Origin: Clostridiales bacterium
GTDB lineage: Bacteria; Bacillota; Clostridia; Oscillospirales; Oscillospiraceae
Length of the DNA stretch: 64,000 bases
Direction of reading: 5' to 3'
Assembly: GCA_022787565.1 (NCBI GenBank)
Contig: JALFVN010000058.1
Location: forward strand, 21,237-85,236
The notes below the pieces were generated by a model, which was not told the DNA's origin, did no database searches, and saw only the letters and a program-made list of their open reading frames with translations. A program made the position numbers and the translations under genes. Numbering within the stretch: the first letter of the stretch is position 1; each line of letters starts with the position of its first letter. Positions 8,656 through 17,800 of the stretch are shown here, in pieces.

Positions 8656-10206
8656 ATGGCTCAAAAATCTCGTACCGAATATTCTCTTCTAAATATTGCC
8701 ACAGGTTTAGGCGGGTATGCGCTGAATACCATTATCGGTTTGGTTTGCAGAATGGTTTTTACCAGGACACTGTCAGCCGAATATCTTGGCATTGGCGGCC
8801 TGTTCACAAATATTTTGAGCATGCTCAGTCTTGCGGAACTCGGCGTCGGAAGCGCAATTGTCTATGCCCTGTACAAACCGTTGGCAGTTGGCGATAAAGA
8901 AAAAATTGCATCGCTCGTTAAGTTTTACGGACAATGCTACAGAATGATTGGTATTGCTGTTGGAGTCATCGGAATCGCTTTAATGCCGTTTCTGAACCTC
9001 CTGATTGAAGAGCCAAACATTAAGGAGAGTATCTATCTCATCTATGGGCTGTTTTTGTTTAATTCAGCCAGCTCTTATTTTTTTAGCTATCGCAGTTCGC
9101 TGATCATGGCTGCACAGCAAAACTATATTGTGACGGCAACAAACTATGCGATAACAGTCTGTCAAAGCATCCTGCAAATCATTTGGTTGCTTGCTTCTCA
9201 CCAATACATTGGGTATCTAATTATTCAATGCGCAGGTGGTTTTATCTATAATATCGTCATCTCTTATATAGCAAAAAAGAAATTCCCGTATATTGTATCA
9301 AAAGAAATCAAACCATTAGAGAAAACTGAACGTAATGGATTGGTCAGAAACGTACGGGCACTGGTTATCTGGAAGCTTAGTGGGCTTTTAGTGAACAGTA
9401 CAGACAATATTATTATTACTTTTTTCAGCGGACTGGCTACTGTTGGTTTGTCTTCTAACTATACTTTATTATCCACAACATTAAATTCTCTTTTGAATCA
9501 GCTTTTCAACGGTATCACAGCAAGTGTTGGAAATCTAAATGCAATTGAAACCAATGAAAAGAAGCTCAAAATGTTTAACATTATTAATCTTGCTAACTTT
9601 TGGCTTTTTGGTTGGGCTGCCATTGGTATTTTTGTAGTTTCTTCAGATATTGTTCATCTAATGTTCGGCGAATCCTATGTATTGCCTTTGAGTATTCCGT
9701 TCGTAATTGCATTGAATTTCTATATGGTAGGAATGCAGTGCGCAGTTTGGACATTTAAAAATACGATGGGTCTTTTTCGTCCAGGAAGATACTTGCTAAT
9801 TTTGACAGCCGCAATTAACTTGGCTTGTTCAATTTGGCTTGGGAAACTTTGGGGATTATTTGGCATCTTGTTTGCAACAGCAATTTCCAGGGCTTGTACA
9901 AATACATGGTATGATCCATATGCAGTATTTAAATTTGGTCTGAAAGAAAAAGTATCAGTATACTTTAAGAAATATGGTTTTTATGCATTAATTCTTGTCT
10001 TTACCGGAGCTATTTGCTATGGAATCTGTTCCTTATTCTCATTTTCTCCGATGGTAAATGTGATCTTAAAATTTTTGGTATGTTGCATTATTCCAAATCT
10101 AGTCTTTTTTCTTTGCTTCCGCAAATCAGAAGAGTTTCAATATTATGTAAATCTTGCATACAGATTTATAAAAAAATTATCAATTAAACATTCAAACGCG
10201 TCTTGA
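8656..10206 (+). CDS. Wzx-type polysaccharide flippase
   Basis: A 516-residue polytopic membrane protein (MATE/MVF-fold superfamily) that should translocate lipid-linked repeat units across the membrane. It begins MAQKSRTEYSLLNIATGLGG followed by about 12-14 hydrophobic helices; VFTRTLSAEYLGIGGLFTNI resembles the conserved first-loop region of bacterial Wzx proteins. An in-frame start 44 codons upstream lies deep in the preceding gene and is rejected. Base composition is clearly more AT-rich than the flanking genes, usual for wzx genes and suggesting transfer. No recognisable Wzy polymerase is seen in the window. Confidence 0.88.
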   Translation: MAQKSRTEYSLLNIATGLGGYALNTIIGLVCRMVFTRTLSAEYLGIGGLFTNILSMLSLAELGVGSAIVYALYKPLAVGDKEKIASLVKFYGQCYRMIGIAVGVIGIALMPFLNLLIEEPNIKESIYLIYGLFLFNSASSYFFSYRSSLIMAAQQNYIVTATNYAITVCQSILQIIWLLASHQYIGYLIIQCAGGFIYNIVISYIAKKKFPYIVSKEIKPLEKTERNGLVRNVRALVIWKLSGLLVNSTDNIIITFFSGLATVGLSSNYTLLSTTLNSLLNQLFNGITASVGNLNAIETNEKKLKMFNIINLANFWLFGWAAIGIFVVSSDIVHLMFGESYVLPLSIPFVIALNFYMVGMQCAVWTFKNTMGLFRPGRYLLILTAAINLACSIWLGKLWGLFGILFATAISRACTNTWYDPYAVFKFGLKEKVSVYFKKYGFYALILVFTGAICYGICSLFSFSPMVNVILKFLVCCIIPNLVFFLCFRKSEEFQYYVNLAYRFIKKLSIKHSNAS

Positions 10207-10351
10207 AAGCAACAATAGCAGAAATTTATATCTGTTGGATGATAAAAGCCGTTACAATTTATTTTACAATTGATCCGCAGAATATTTGTTGTTTATTCTG
10301 AGTTTTGATTAGGGGGGCTTGATAACATGGATAACATGCAGAACGATTTGA

Positions 10352-10678
10352 ACCAAGGGTGCTCAATGGTTTAGCATCACACATGATTTTGCACTCTATC
10401 TGTTGCATGAAAGACATCTTATCGATAAATACTTTAGTAAGGGTTTATGTACAGATGAAATCTTTCTACAATCCATTGCTTATTCATCGCCTTACAAAGA
10501 TAGTATCGTTGACAACAACATGCGTCTGATTGACTGGCATCGTGGGAATCCGTATACTTTCACCATTTCGAACTATGAGCAATTAATTACAAGTGATTGC
10601 CTGTTTGCGCGTAAGTTTGATGAGAATATAGATATGGATATAGTAGTTAAGCTGTTTGACTATATCCAGAATAGCTGA
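10352..10678 (+). pseudogene. Remnant of a GT14 (core-2/I-branching) glycosyltransferase
   Basis: Only the C-terminal ~108 codons survive, from just after an in-frame TGA at 10349 to a stop at 10676-10678. The peptide starts TKGAQWFSITHDFALYLLHE, which carries the G(S/A)QWFS motif typical of the beta-1,6-N-acetylglucosaminyltransferase family, and continues through CTDEIFLQSIAYSS. A start-like ATG at 10327 is in another frame and reaches a stop after 15 codons, so the gene is both truncated and frameshifted. It is AT-rich like the adjacent flippase and probably marks an old deletion at the end of the polysaccharide locus. Confidence 0.7.
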
Positions 10679-10768
10679 TGACACCTTGACACTTGGCCAA
10701 TCGGTTTTTAGGTGTTCAATGAAATAACCGAAGGGCGGAGACGTCTCAATGGCGCCCGCAAAAAGCTT

Positions 10769-10817
10769 AAGGCAGCACCGCACAATCCGGTCAGGGCAGA
10801 TCGTGCGGTGCTGCCTT
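10769..10817. terminator. Strong hairpin, probable terminator of the polysaccharide locus
   Basis: A perfect 15-bp inverted repeat (AAGGCAGCACCGCAC and its complement) with a 19-base loop lies 90 bases after the GT14 remnant. The right arm ends in CCTTTGG, so the U-tract is weak. It may act as a terminator in either direction or belong to the palindromic repeat that follows. Confidence 0.5.
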
Positions 10818-10901
10818 TGGAAAAACAGAGGAAATTTGCGCATAACTCTTGACACTACCCCTTGATCCAGCGCTCAACCTCCCCTCTCGTCGCAGGGTCT
10901 G

Positions 10902-11014
10902 GGCTTGCTCCCGCCGAAGCCTTCCCCTTGAGGGGAAGGTGCCGAGCGCAGCGAGGCGGATGAGGTGCTTCCCCGTCTTCCGACCGTGTCCAATCTCTCC
11001 GGCGGGAGCAAGCC
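10902..11014. repeat. Palindromic intergenic repeat element
   Basis: Perfect 15-bp outer arms (GGCTTGCTCCCGCCG at 10902-10916 and its complement at 11000-11014) enclose a nested hairpin built on CCTTCCCC/GGGGAAGG near 10920-10938. No coding potential was found. The design (outer arms, inner GC hairpin, then a GTGCC segment) resembles the hairpin unit near 58224, so both may belong to one dispersed non-coding repeat family. Confidence 0.55.
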
Positions 11015-11101
11015 ACGCCCACATTTTCTTTTTTGACCGGCGCGGGAGAGCAGAGATTACCGAAAACCCCGAAAAGTTTATAAAAATCTATTGACAGGCC
11101 C

Positions 11102-11132
11102 TTGACCTTAAACTCAGGTTTAATGGTATACT
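11102..11132 (+). promoter_or_regulatory. MerR-type promoter/operator upstream of the DUF362 gene
   Basis: TTGACC at 11102-11107 and TATACT at 11127-11132 are separated by 19 bp instead of 17. The spacer holds an imperfect dyad (ACCTTAAAC, TCAG, GTTTAATGGT). Long-spacer promoters with a central dyad are the signature of MerR-family activators, which twist the DNA to align the two elements. No merR gene is adjacent, so the regulator would act in trans. The call is based on spacing and symmetry only. Confidence 0.65.
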
Positions 11133-11166
11133 GGCAGCAGAAGCACAGAGAAGGGAGTCTTTTATC

Positions 11167-12162
11167 ATGTCAGAAATCATTCCCGGAAGCAACGGGGAAA
11201 AATATGTGCCCTATGCGGCCCGCAGCGGTGGGGAGAGTCCGGTTTTCTTCACCCGGGATCTGTCCGCGGAGGGCCTGAAAAAGATCTACGCGCGGGTAAA
11301 CAGTACCATCGGCGGAAGGGTTGCAGTGAAACTCCATACCGGCGAGCAGCACGGCCCCAACATCATCCCCCGGGACTGGGTGCGGTCTCTGATGGAGACT
11401 GCCCTCGACAAGGCCGCCATCGTAGAGACAAACACCTATTATGAGGGTGACCGCTACACCACTGAGGAGCATCGGGAGACGCTGAAGGTCAACGGCTGGA
11501 CCTTCTGCCCGGTGGATATCATGGACGAGGAGGGCACAGACACGCTCCCCATCCGGGGCGGCAAATGGTTCACCCGGATGTTTGTGGGCTCCCATCTGAA
11601 AAATTACGATTCCATGGTGGTCCTGACCCACTTCAAGGGCCACACCCAGGGCGGCTTTGGCGGAAGCAATAAAAATATCGGCATCGGCTGCGCGGACGGG
11701 CGCATCGGCAAGAAGATGATCCACACCCGGCTGGGCTCCGACGATATGTGGAGCATCACCCAGGAGGAGTTTATGGAGCGCATGACCGAATCCACAAAGT
11801 CCGTGCTGGACTATTTCGGAGAAAAGCTCTGCTTTGTGAACGTCATGCGGAACATGTCCGTCTCCTGCGACTGCGAGGGTCTCAGCGCGGCACCGGTAGT
11901 CACGCCCAACGTGGGTATTGTGGCCTCGCTGGATATTCTGGCGGCGGATCAGGCCTGTGTGGACATGATCTATGCCATGACAGAGGAGGAGCACCACGAC
12001 CTGATTGAGCGCATGGAAAGCCGCCACGGCCTGCGTCAGCTCAGCTACATGAAGGAGCTGGGCATGGGAAACGACAGATATACCCTCATCGACATCGACA
12101 ACAACGACGCCCAAATCACCGTCAAGGACGCGGTAAAGGGTCTGAAGCCCTTCCAGGCGTAA
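11167..12162 (+). CDS. DUF362 domain-containing protein
   Basis: A 331-residue cytosolic protein of the DUF362 family, whose members are often linked to iron-sulfur or redox functions without a settled reaction. Visible marks are AVKLHTGEQHGPNIIPRDWV near residue 55, HFKGHTQGGFGGSNKNIGIG near 155, which is the most conserved DUF362 segment, and SCDCEGLSAAPVVTPNVGIV near 240. Many relatives carry a C-terminal 4Fe-4S ferredoxin domain; none is present here. The gene stands alone between a MerR-type promoter and a strong terminator, so it is probably a single-gene stress- or metabolite-induced unit. The exact function is unknown. Confidence 0.85.
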   Translation: MSEIIPGSNGEKYVPYAARSGGESPVFFTRDLSAEGLKKIYARVNSTIGGRVAVKLHTGEQHGPNIIPRDWVRSLMETALDKAAIVETNTYYEGDRYTTEEHRETLKVNGWTFCPVDIMDEEGTDTLPIRGGKWFTRMFVGSHLKNYDSMVVLTHFKGHTQGGFGGSNKNIGIGCADGRIGKKMIHTRLGSDDMWSITQEEFMERMTESTKSVLDYFGEKLCFVNVMRNMSVSCDCEGLSAAPVVTPNVGIVASLDILAADQACVDMIYAMTEEEHHDLIERMESRHGLRQLSYMKELGMGNDRYTLIDIDNNDAQITVKDAVKGLKPFQA

Positions 12163-12202
12163 AACGCAGACAGGCCGCTGGTTTTCTTTACGATCAGCCC
12201 AA

Positions 12203-12252
12203 AAGCACCGTACAGAAGCGGATTAACAGCTTCTGTACGGTGCTTCTCTTTT
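12203..12252. terminator. Bidirectional intrinsic terminator
   Basis: A perfect 17-bp stem (AAGCACCGTACAGAAGC at 12203-12219 and its complement at 12229-12245) with a 9-base loop is followed by CTCTTTTG on the plus strand and preceded by AAAA, so it can stop transcription from both the DUF362 gene and the converging minus-strand cluster. Confidence 0.85.
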
Positions 12253-12268
12253 GTTTATGCAGATAATA

Positions 12269-12952
12269 TTACTTGTTCAGCTTGCAGAGCCGGTTTCTCT
12301 CCGCAAGGGCCGCGCTGGTTCGGCGGCAGAGAGTGAGAATATCCTCCTCGCTGCCGTCTACCACGGCCTGCTGCAGCGTGTCGATGCAGGCAGAGAGCTC
12401 ACTTTCCGCGTCGAACAGGGCCTCACAGCTGACCGGATCGCTGAAGCGCAGCTCCTCGGCCAGACGGCTGACCGCGGCCGCGGCGGCTTCACTGTCGCAC
12501 TGGGCGGCAAGGGTACTGAGCCGGGACTGGAGCATACGCATGGTGGAGACCTGCTTTTTGATCTGTACATCCTGCCGCTCTACTTCCTCGCGCACGCTGT
12601 CCGCCGCCACGAAACCGATCAGGGCCGCGCACAGCAGCAGCACATACAGCACCACCGGGATCCACACCGGCATCCACTTGGCAAGGGCCATAAATACAAA
12701 ACTCAGAACGATCTGAATGACCAGATAGACGAAGCTGATGCGCAGGATGGGAAAGCCGTAAAACTTGGATTTGGCCTCGCCGCCCATGGCTTTAGGCATG
12801 GCGTAATACTGGACGGCGATGGCAAGGACGGCGAACAGGTAGGAAAGCCAGAAGCACCCGTTTTTCACAAACGGCACCACAAAGGCGATCGCGCTGAACG
12901 CGGCCAGCACCGCCGCCAGGGCAATGGTAAAACGCAGTTTGTTCTTACTCAT
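12269..12952 (-). CDS. Membrane protein of unknown function, SPFH/TIR cluster
   Basis: A 227-residue protein with about four hydrophobic helices in the first half (LRFTIALAAVLAAFSAIAFV; CFWLSYLFAVLAIAVQYYAM; ISFVYLVIQIVLSFVFMALA; WIPVVLYVLLLCAALIGFVA) and a charged, probably helical cytosolic tail from ~115 on (REEVERQDVQIKKQVSTMRM). No enzymatic motif was recognised. It begins 3 bases after the stop of the SPFH gene, so the two are coupled; it may act as a membrane anchor or partner for the SPFH oligomer, which is inference. Confidence 0.75.
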   Translation of the reverse strand: MSKNKLRFTIALAAVLAAFSAIAFVVPFVKNGCFWLSYLFAVLAIAVQYYAMPKAMGGEAKSKFYGFPILRISFVYLVIQIVLSFVFMALAKWMPVWIPVVLYVLLLCAALIGFVAADSVREEVERQDVQIKKQVSTMRMLQSRLSTLAAQCDSEAAAAAVSRLAEELRFSDPVSCEALFDAESELSACIDTLQQAVVDGSEEDILTLCRRTSAALAERNRLCKLNK

Positions 12953-12955
12953 AAC

Positions 12956-14764
12956 TCAGCCTCTCTTTCTGCCGCAGTTGGGACAAAAATTCGTGGTAAT
13001 ACCTTTCCGGCCACAGTCCGGACAGTCCCAGCCCTTGGGCGGCTCCGGCTTTTTCTGGCCGCAGTTGGGGCAGAAATTGCTGGTGATGTTCTTCTGTCCG
13101 CAGCCGGGGCAATCCCAGCCCGCGGGGGTATCGGGCCTTTTGCTGCCGCAGTCCGGGCAGAAATTGGAGCGGATGCCCTTTCGCCCGCAGACGCCGCAGT
13201 CCCAGCCGCTCTGGCCCTCCGGGGCCTGCGCCTGCAGCACCTGGTCGCCCATGCTCTGTCCCATCCGGGCTGCCCCGCCGAACAGAGGGCCAATGGCGTC
13301 CCTGGTCATGCCGGCCACGCTGCCAACCGCGCCCAGCGTCATGCCCAGGCCGGCGATCTCGCCGATGCCGCCCACAACGCTGCCCGCAAGGCCGCCGCCC
13401 TCGCCGCCGGGGATGCCGTTTTTCAAAGCCTCCATGCCCACCATGCGGCTGGTCTCCTGCTGATAGGAATAGCCCTTCATCTTCATCTCCATGGCCTCGG
13501 CCTCGGCCTGCATCCGGTAGGCGTCCGCCTCGGCCTGCTTGCGGATGCGCAGGGTCTCCGCATCGCCCTGGGCGCCGATGATCTTCATGCGGGCGGCGGT
13601 CTCCGCCTCCACGGCCTTGCGCTCCGCCGCGGCGGTGGCCACGTTCTTCTCGATCTCCTCCTGCCGCACCCGCAGATACTGCTCGGAATACTGCTGCTTC
13701 AGCCTGCGGAAATTGGGGTCATCATCCGGGGTCACGACCCGGCTGACAAAGAATTCCGGCATCTCCAGGCCGTAATCCGCCAGATAGGCGTTGATCTTCT
13801 GCTTTAAGGCCAGAGACAGCTCCAGGAGCCGCTCGTCGATCTGCAGAATGTTGATGTTGTTCTCCCGGATCACCTGGGCCAGATAGCTTTTCACCTGGGT
13901 CATGACCATGGCCCGGAACATGCCCTTGCCGCTGCCGGCGCCCACAAGCTGCTCCTGGGTCATGCCGTTGGCGGTGCCCACCAGCTTCAGCAGCAGCTTC
14001 CGGGAATCAGCCACGCGGATATTGAACTCGCCGCTGGCCCCCAGCTCCACAACCATGCCCGTGGCCGGGTCGAACAGGCGCACCTTGCTGTCGGTGCCCC
14101 ATTTGACCCCCATCTGGGTGGTCTTGTTGATGAAATAGACCTCCGAGTGGAAGGTGCCCTCCGTGTCCGTGGGCAGCTTATAGAGCTTTTCCAGCAGGGG
14201 GAGCTGCTGAGTCTCCAGGGTGTAGCGGCCCGCGCCGAACAGGTCAAGGGCCTGGCCGTCCTGGAAAAAGATGGCGTCCTGGCTCTCGTGGACGATGAGC
14301 TGAGAGCCGAAGTTAAAGTCCTCAATGGGGTGCTTCCAGACCAGGGTCTCGTTGTCCCCCTCGTACTTGATGATGCTGGCAAGGCCGTCCTTTTTGATCT
14401 TCTCCTGGGTCAGCCGCTCCTGAATGTCGTTTACACAGTCGCACACCGGGCAGACATAGCTTTTGGCGGACTTGGCGGTGCGCAGCCGCACGCCGCACTG
14501 GGCGCAGGAGAATTCCTCCACCATGCTCTTGTCCGCAAGGGTGTTGATGGGCTCATGGCAGACGGGGCATTTGGCGTTTTCCCCTTCGGCCTGGTCGAAC
14601 ACCACCATGTTGCCGCAGTGGGCGCACTCCCGGCCTATCAGCCGGTCCGTGCGCACGTTGATGGTATAGCCGCAGGCGCAGTCGATCTTCTTTCTGGCAA
14701 AGAAGCCGGTCTTTGCCTCCGCGTATTTCCCGCAGTTGGGACATTGAATCACAAATTTGGCCAT
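12956..14764 (-). CDS. SPFH domain protein with N- and C-terminal zinc ribbons
   Basis: A 602-residue protein. The first ~100 residues hold CxxC pairs (FVIQCPNCGKYAEA, GRECAHCGNMVVFD, EFSCAQCGVRLRTA, SYVCPVCDCVND). An SPFH/band-7 domain follows (~140-380), then an Ala/Glu-rich coiled coil (ERKAVEAETAARMKIIGAQG), a Gly-rich hydrophobic stretch (~465-500) and three C-terminal zinc ribbons of the form WDCPxCGxKxITxNFCPxCG. Relatives are annotated as virion-core-like or YdjI-like SPFH proteins; SPFH proteins form membrane-associated rings. The ATG at 14764 has GGGAGGGG upstream; a TTG six codons earlier is less likely. It lies between the TIR/RCC1 gene and the membrane protein. Confidence 0.85.
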   Translation of the reverse strand: MAKFVIQCPNCGKYAEAKTGFFARKKIDCACGYTINVRTDRLIGRECAHCGNMVVFDQAEGENAKCPVCHEPINTLADKSMVEEFSCAQCGVRLRTAKSAKSYVCPVCDCVNDIQERLTQEKIKKDGLASIIKYEGDNETLVWKHPIEDFNFGSQLIVHESQDAIFFQDGQALDLFGAGRYTLETQQLPLLEKLYKLPTDTEGTFHSEVYFINKTTQMGVKWGTDSKVRLFDPATGMVVELGASGEFNIRVADSRKLLLKLVGTANGMTQEQLVGAGSGKGMFRAMVMTQVKSYLAQVIRENNINILQIDERLLELSLALKQKINAYLADYGLEMPEFFVSRVVTPDDDPNFRRLKQQYSEQYLRVRQEEIEKNVATAAAERKAVEAETAARMKIIGAQGDAETLRIRKQAEADAYRMQAEAEAMEMKMKGYSYQQETSRMVGMEALKNGIPGGEGGGLAGSVVGGIGEIAGLGMTLGAVGSVAGMTRDAIGPLFGGAARMGQSMGDQVLQAQAPEGQSGWDCGVCGRKGIRSNFCPDCGSKRPDTPAGWDCPGCGQKNITSNFCPNCGQKKPEPPKGWDCPDCGRKGITTNFCPNCGRKRG

Positions 14765-14824
14765 AATTGGCACCCCTCCCAAATGATACTCCTTGCTTTT
14801 GTCTTTCCTTTTCGCGCCGCGCGT

Positions 14825-17800
14825 TCAGGGCAGCTTGATATCGCGCCAGTCGGATACCTCACACTGGCCAAAACGGTTATCGCCCACAGCCACCACCGTG
14901 CCGTCGGACTTCAGACCTACCGTGTGATAATCTCCTGCGCTGACCGCCACAACACCCCGCCAGTCGGATACGTCGCACTGGCCGGACCCGTTATCGCCCA
15001 CAGCCACCACTGTACCGTCCGATTTCAAACCAACAATGTGTTTTTCGCCAGCACATATTGCTACAATTCCATACCAGTACATCACATCATCTGCATATTC
15101 ATCATAACCACATACAACGACAGTTCCATCTGACCTTAACCCGACGACAAAATCATCGGCTACACTGATTGCTGCAATATCATACCATTTTGTCGCATCG
15201 AAAAATTTCCATTTATCTGTGATTTCAATGGTTCCATCAGCTTTCAGACCCACAGTATAACCGTCACCCGCTCCGATGGCCACAATATTACGCCAGTCAT
15301 CTACATCGCACTGGCCTTCTTCATTTCTGCCTGTTGCCACCACTGTGCCGTCAGATTTTAGACCTACTGTATGAGCTAAGCCTGTACTGATTGCCTCAAT
15401 GTCTCTCCAATCAGATACATCACATTGTCCTACAGCGCTTATTCCTGCTGCTACCACCGTACCGTCAGACTTTAGGCCTACCGTGTGACTACCACTTGTG
15501 CTGACTGCCACAATATTACGCCAGCCTGTCACCTGTTTATCAATTCCCCCTGTGTCATTTGTTACTACTGTGCCGTCCGACTTAAGTACCATCGTGCAAT
15601 AATCTCCGGTACTGATAGTGGTGCTCTCTCCGGAGAAAACAAGCGTGCTTTCTTCCCCACGATCTTCCGCATCCGTCATAACCGCCGGCAATTTATTCAT
15701 GAGGAAATCAGGAACTGAAATGCCGCGCCAGTGGGATACATTGCGTTGTTCCTCTTCATTGTTGCCTACGGCTACCACGGTGCCGTCTGATTTCAGACCT
15801 ACCGTGTGATTCCCACCTGCGCTAATCGATACGATTTCGCTCCAAGCAGACACATTGCTCAGCCCATATTCGTCGTTCCCCACAGTCACTACTGTACCAT
15901 CCGATTTCAAGCCCACGGTGTGAGCTTCACCTGCACTGACTGCCACAATATTGCTCCAACCAGATACATCGCACTGGCCAGCCTCGTTATAGCCCACAGC
16001 CACCACTGTGCCGTTCGATTTTAGACCTACCGTAAATCCCGCTCCTGCGCTGATTGCCACAACATCGTTCCACCCGGATACGTCGCACTGGCCATACTCG
16101 TTATTGCCCACAGCTACCACCGTACCGTCGGGTTTCAGCCCAACTGTATGACTTCGGTAAGTGCTAATGGCTATAATGTCATTCCAGTCAGATACATTAC
16201 ACTGACCATAATCATTACTTCCCGTTGCCACCACTGTGCCGTCCGACTTAAGCCCTACTGTAATCTCATTTCCTGCACTGATCGCCACAATGTCGCTCCA
16301 GTCGGATACATACCCCTTTCCTGCTGTCACCACCGTACCATTGGATTTCAGTCCAACCGTATATTGGCTGGAAGCACTGACCGCTACAATGTCAGACCAA
16401 CTGGACACATTGCATTCTCCGGTCCAGTTAGCTCCCACAGCAACCACTGTTCCATTGGCTTTCAACCCCACAGTATGATAGGAACCTGCACTGATCGTTG
16501 ACCAAATCCCAGAATTTTTCCAGCTTTCAAGGCACTTTTCCTGGGCATTCTTGTAGTTCCCGGCCTTGGAATAGGCCAAAGCAGCCTCTGCATAATTTCC
16601 GGCGGTGGAGAGTTTCTCTGCTCTTTCATAGGAAAATATTTCCTGCTCTTCAATGTGTTTTTCCTGCGCTTCATCACATTTTTCCTGTGCATCCTTATAG
16701 CTTCCGGCCTCGGCATAGGCTAAAGCTGCATCTTCATAATTTCCTAAAGCAAAGAGTTCTTCGGCCTTTTTATAATGATTAGCCGGAAGTACGATTCCGG
16801 TGATTATAAGAAACGCTGTAACAACAGAAATTGCTGCAATAAGAATAATCAAAAACACTTTCGTATTTCGTGCGCGTTTGATCTTCTCCTGTTTTTCAAG
16901 AAATTTATTTGCCGACGCACGGCAGCACTCTCTTTTTTCCGCCGAATCCAGATAGCCGTCCAGGACGTCAAAGGCCCTGGCCGCGTTGTTGAAATCGATG
17001 GCGCTGACCGCCGCCTCCTGCAGTTCACAGGCCTTTTGATAGTCCCTGGCCAGGTCAAACTCATGGGCTTTTTCTCTGCATACGGTCTTTCGCGTGTTGG
17101 CGTCTTTATAAAACGTCAGAGGACTGAATGCCTTTTCCGCGTTTTCAAACTCCTCCTGGGTGACAGCGGCGGCCTGAAGGGCACATGCCTCCTGATACTT
17201 TCTCTCGCACGCCGCCTGCTCTGCCAGTGCTTCCTCGTTCCGCTTTTTTACCTGCTCCTCCGCCTCATCCAGAAAGGCGGCGTATTCTTCCTTCACCCGG
17301 TCAATTGCTTCGTTATCCCGCCGCTCTGCCTCGGATATCCGGCTTTCCAAAGTGCTCAGCAGCTCCCGCTTCAGCTTTTTGACCCGTTCCGCCGAAGGGC
17401 CGGAAGCAAATCTCTCTGCCCGGACAAAATCGTTTTCGCGGGAGAGGTACGTCTCCTCCGCTTTCAGCTGCTCCCGGAACTGGGAGAGGGTGCTGAAATA
17501 GCATCGGTCGAACTGGAATTTTTCTTTGATCTCGTCTTGAGAAAGGAAGGAATTCACCGCGTATTTTTTTGCGGCGGCATCGATCCGCGCCGTGTCCTCC
17601 GGGCAGGCGGCAGTTTTCTCCCCATTCTTTACCAGCGGATACTGCGCCAGCCGCTTTTCCACAAATGCCTTGTCGTCCGCGCACTGGTTCTTTGCCAGAA
17701 GCTGGCCCAGATAGGCATCGGCGCAGCGGGCGTCCATGTCCAGCGCCCGGTTAAAATACTCCGCAGCCTCCCGCCACTTGCCGTCCTCCAGGGCCATATT

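Noticed and set aside
14825-16500. Repeats at the end of the TIR gene considered as a CRISPR or non-coding tandem array
   Set aside because: They are in frame, of varying DNA sequence and encode RCC1-like protein repeats; there are no spacers.
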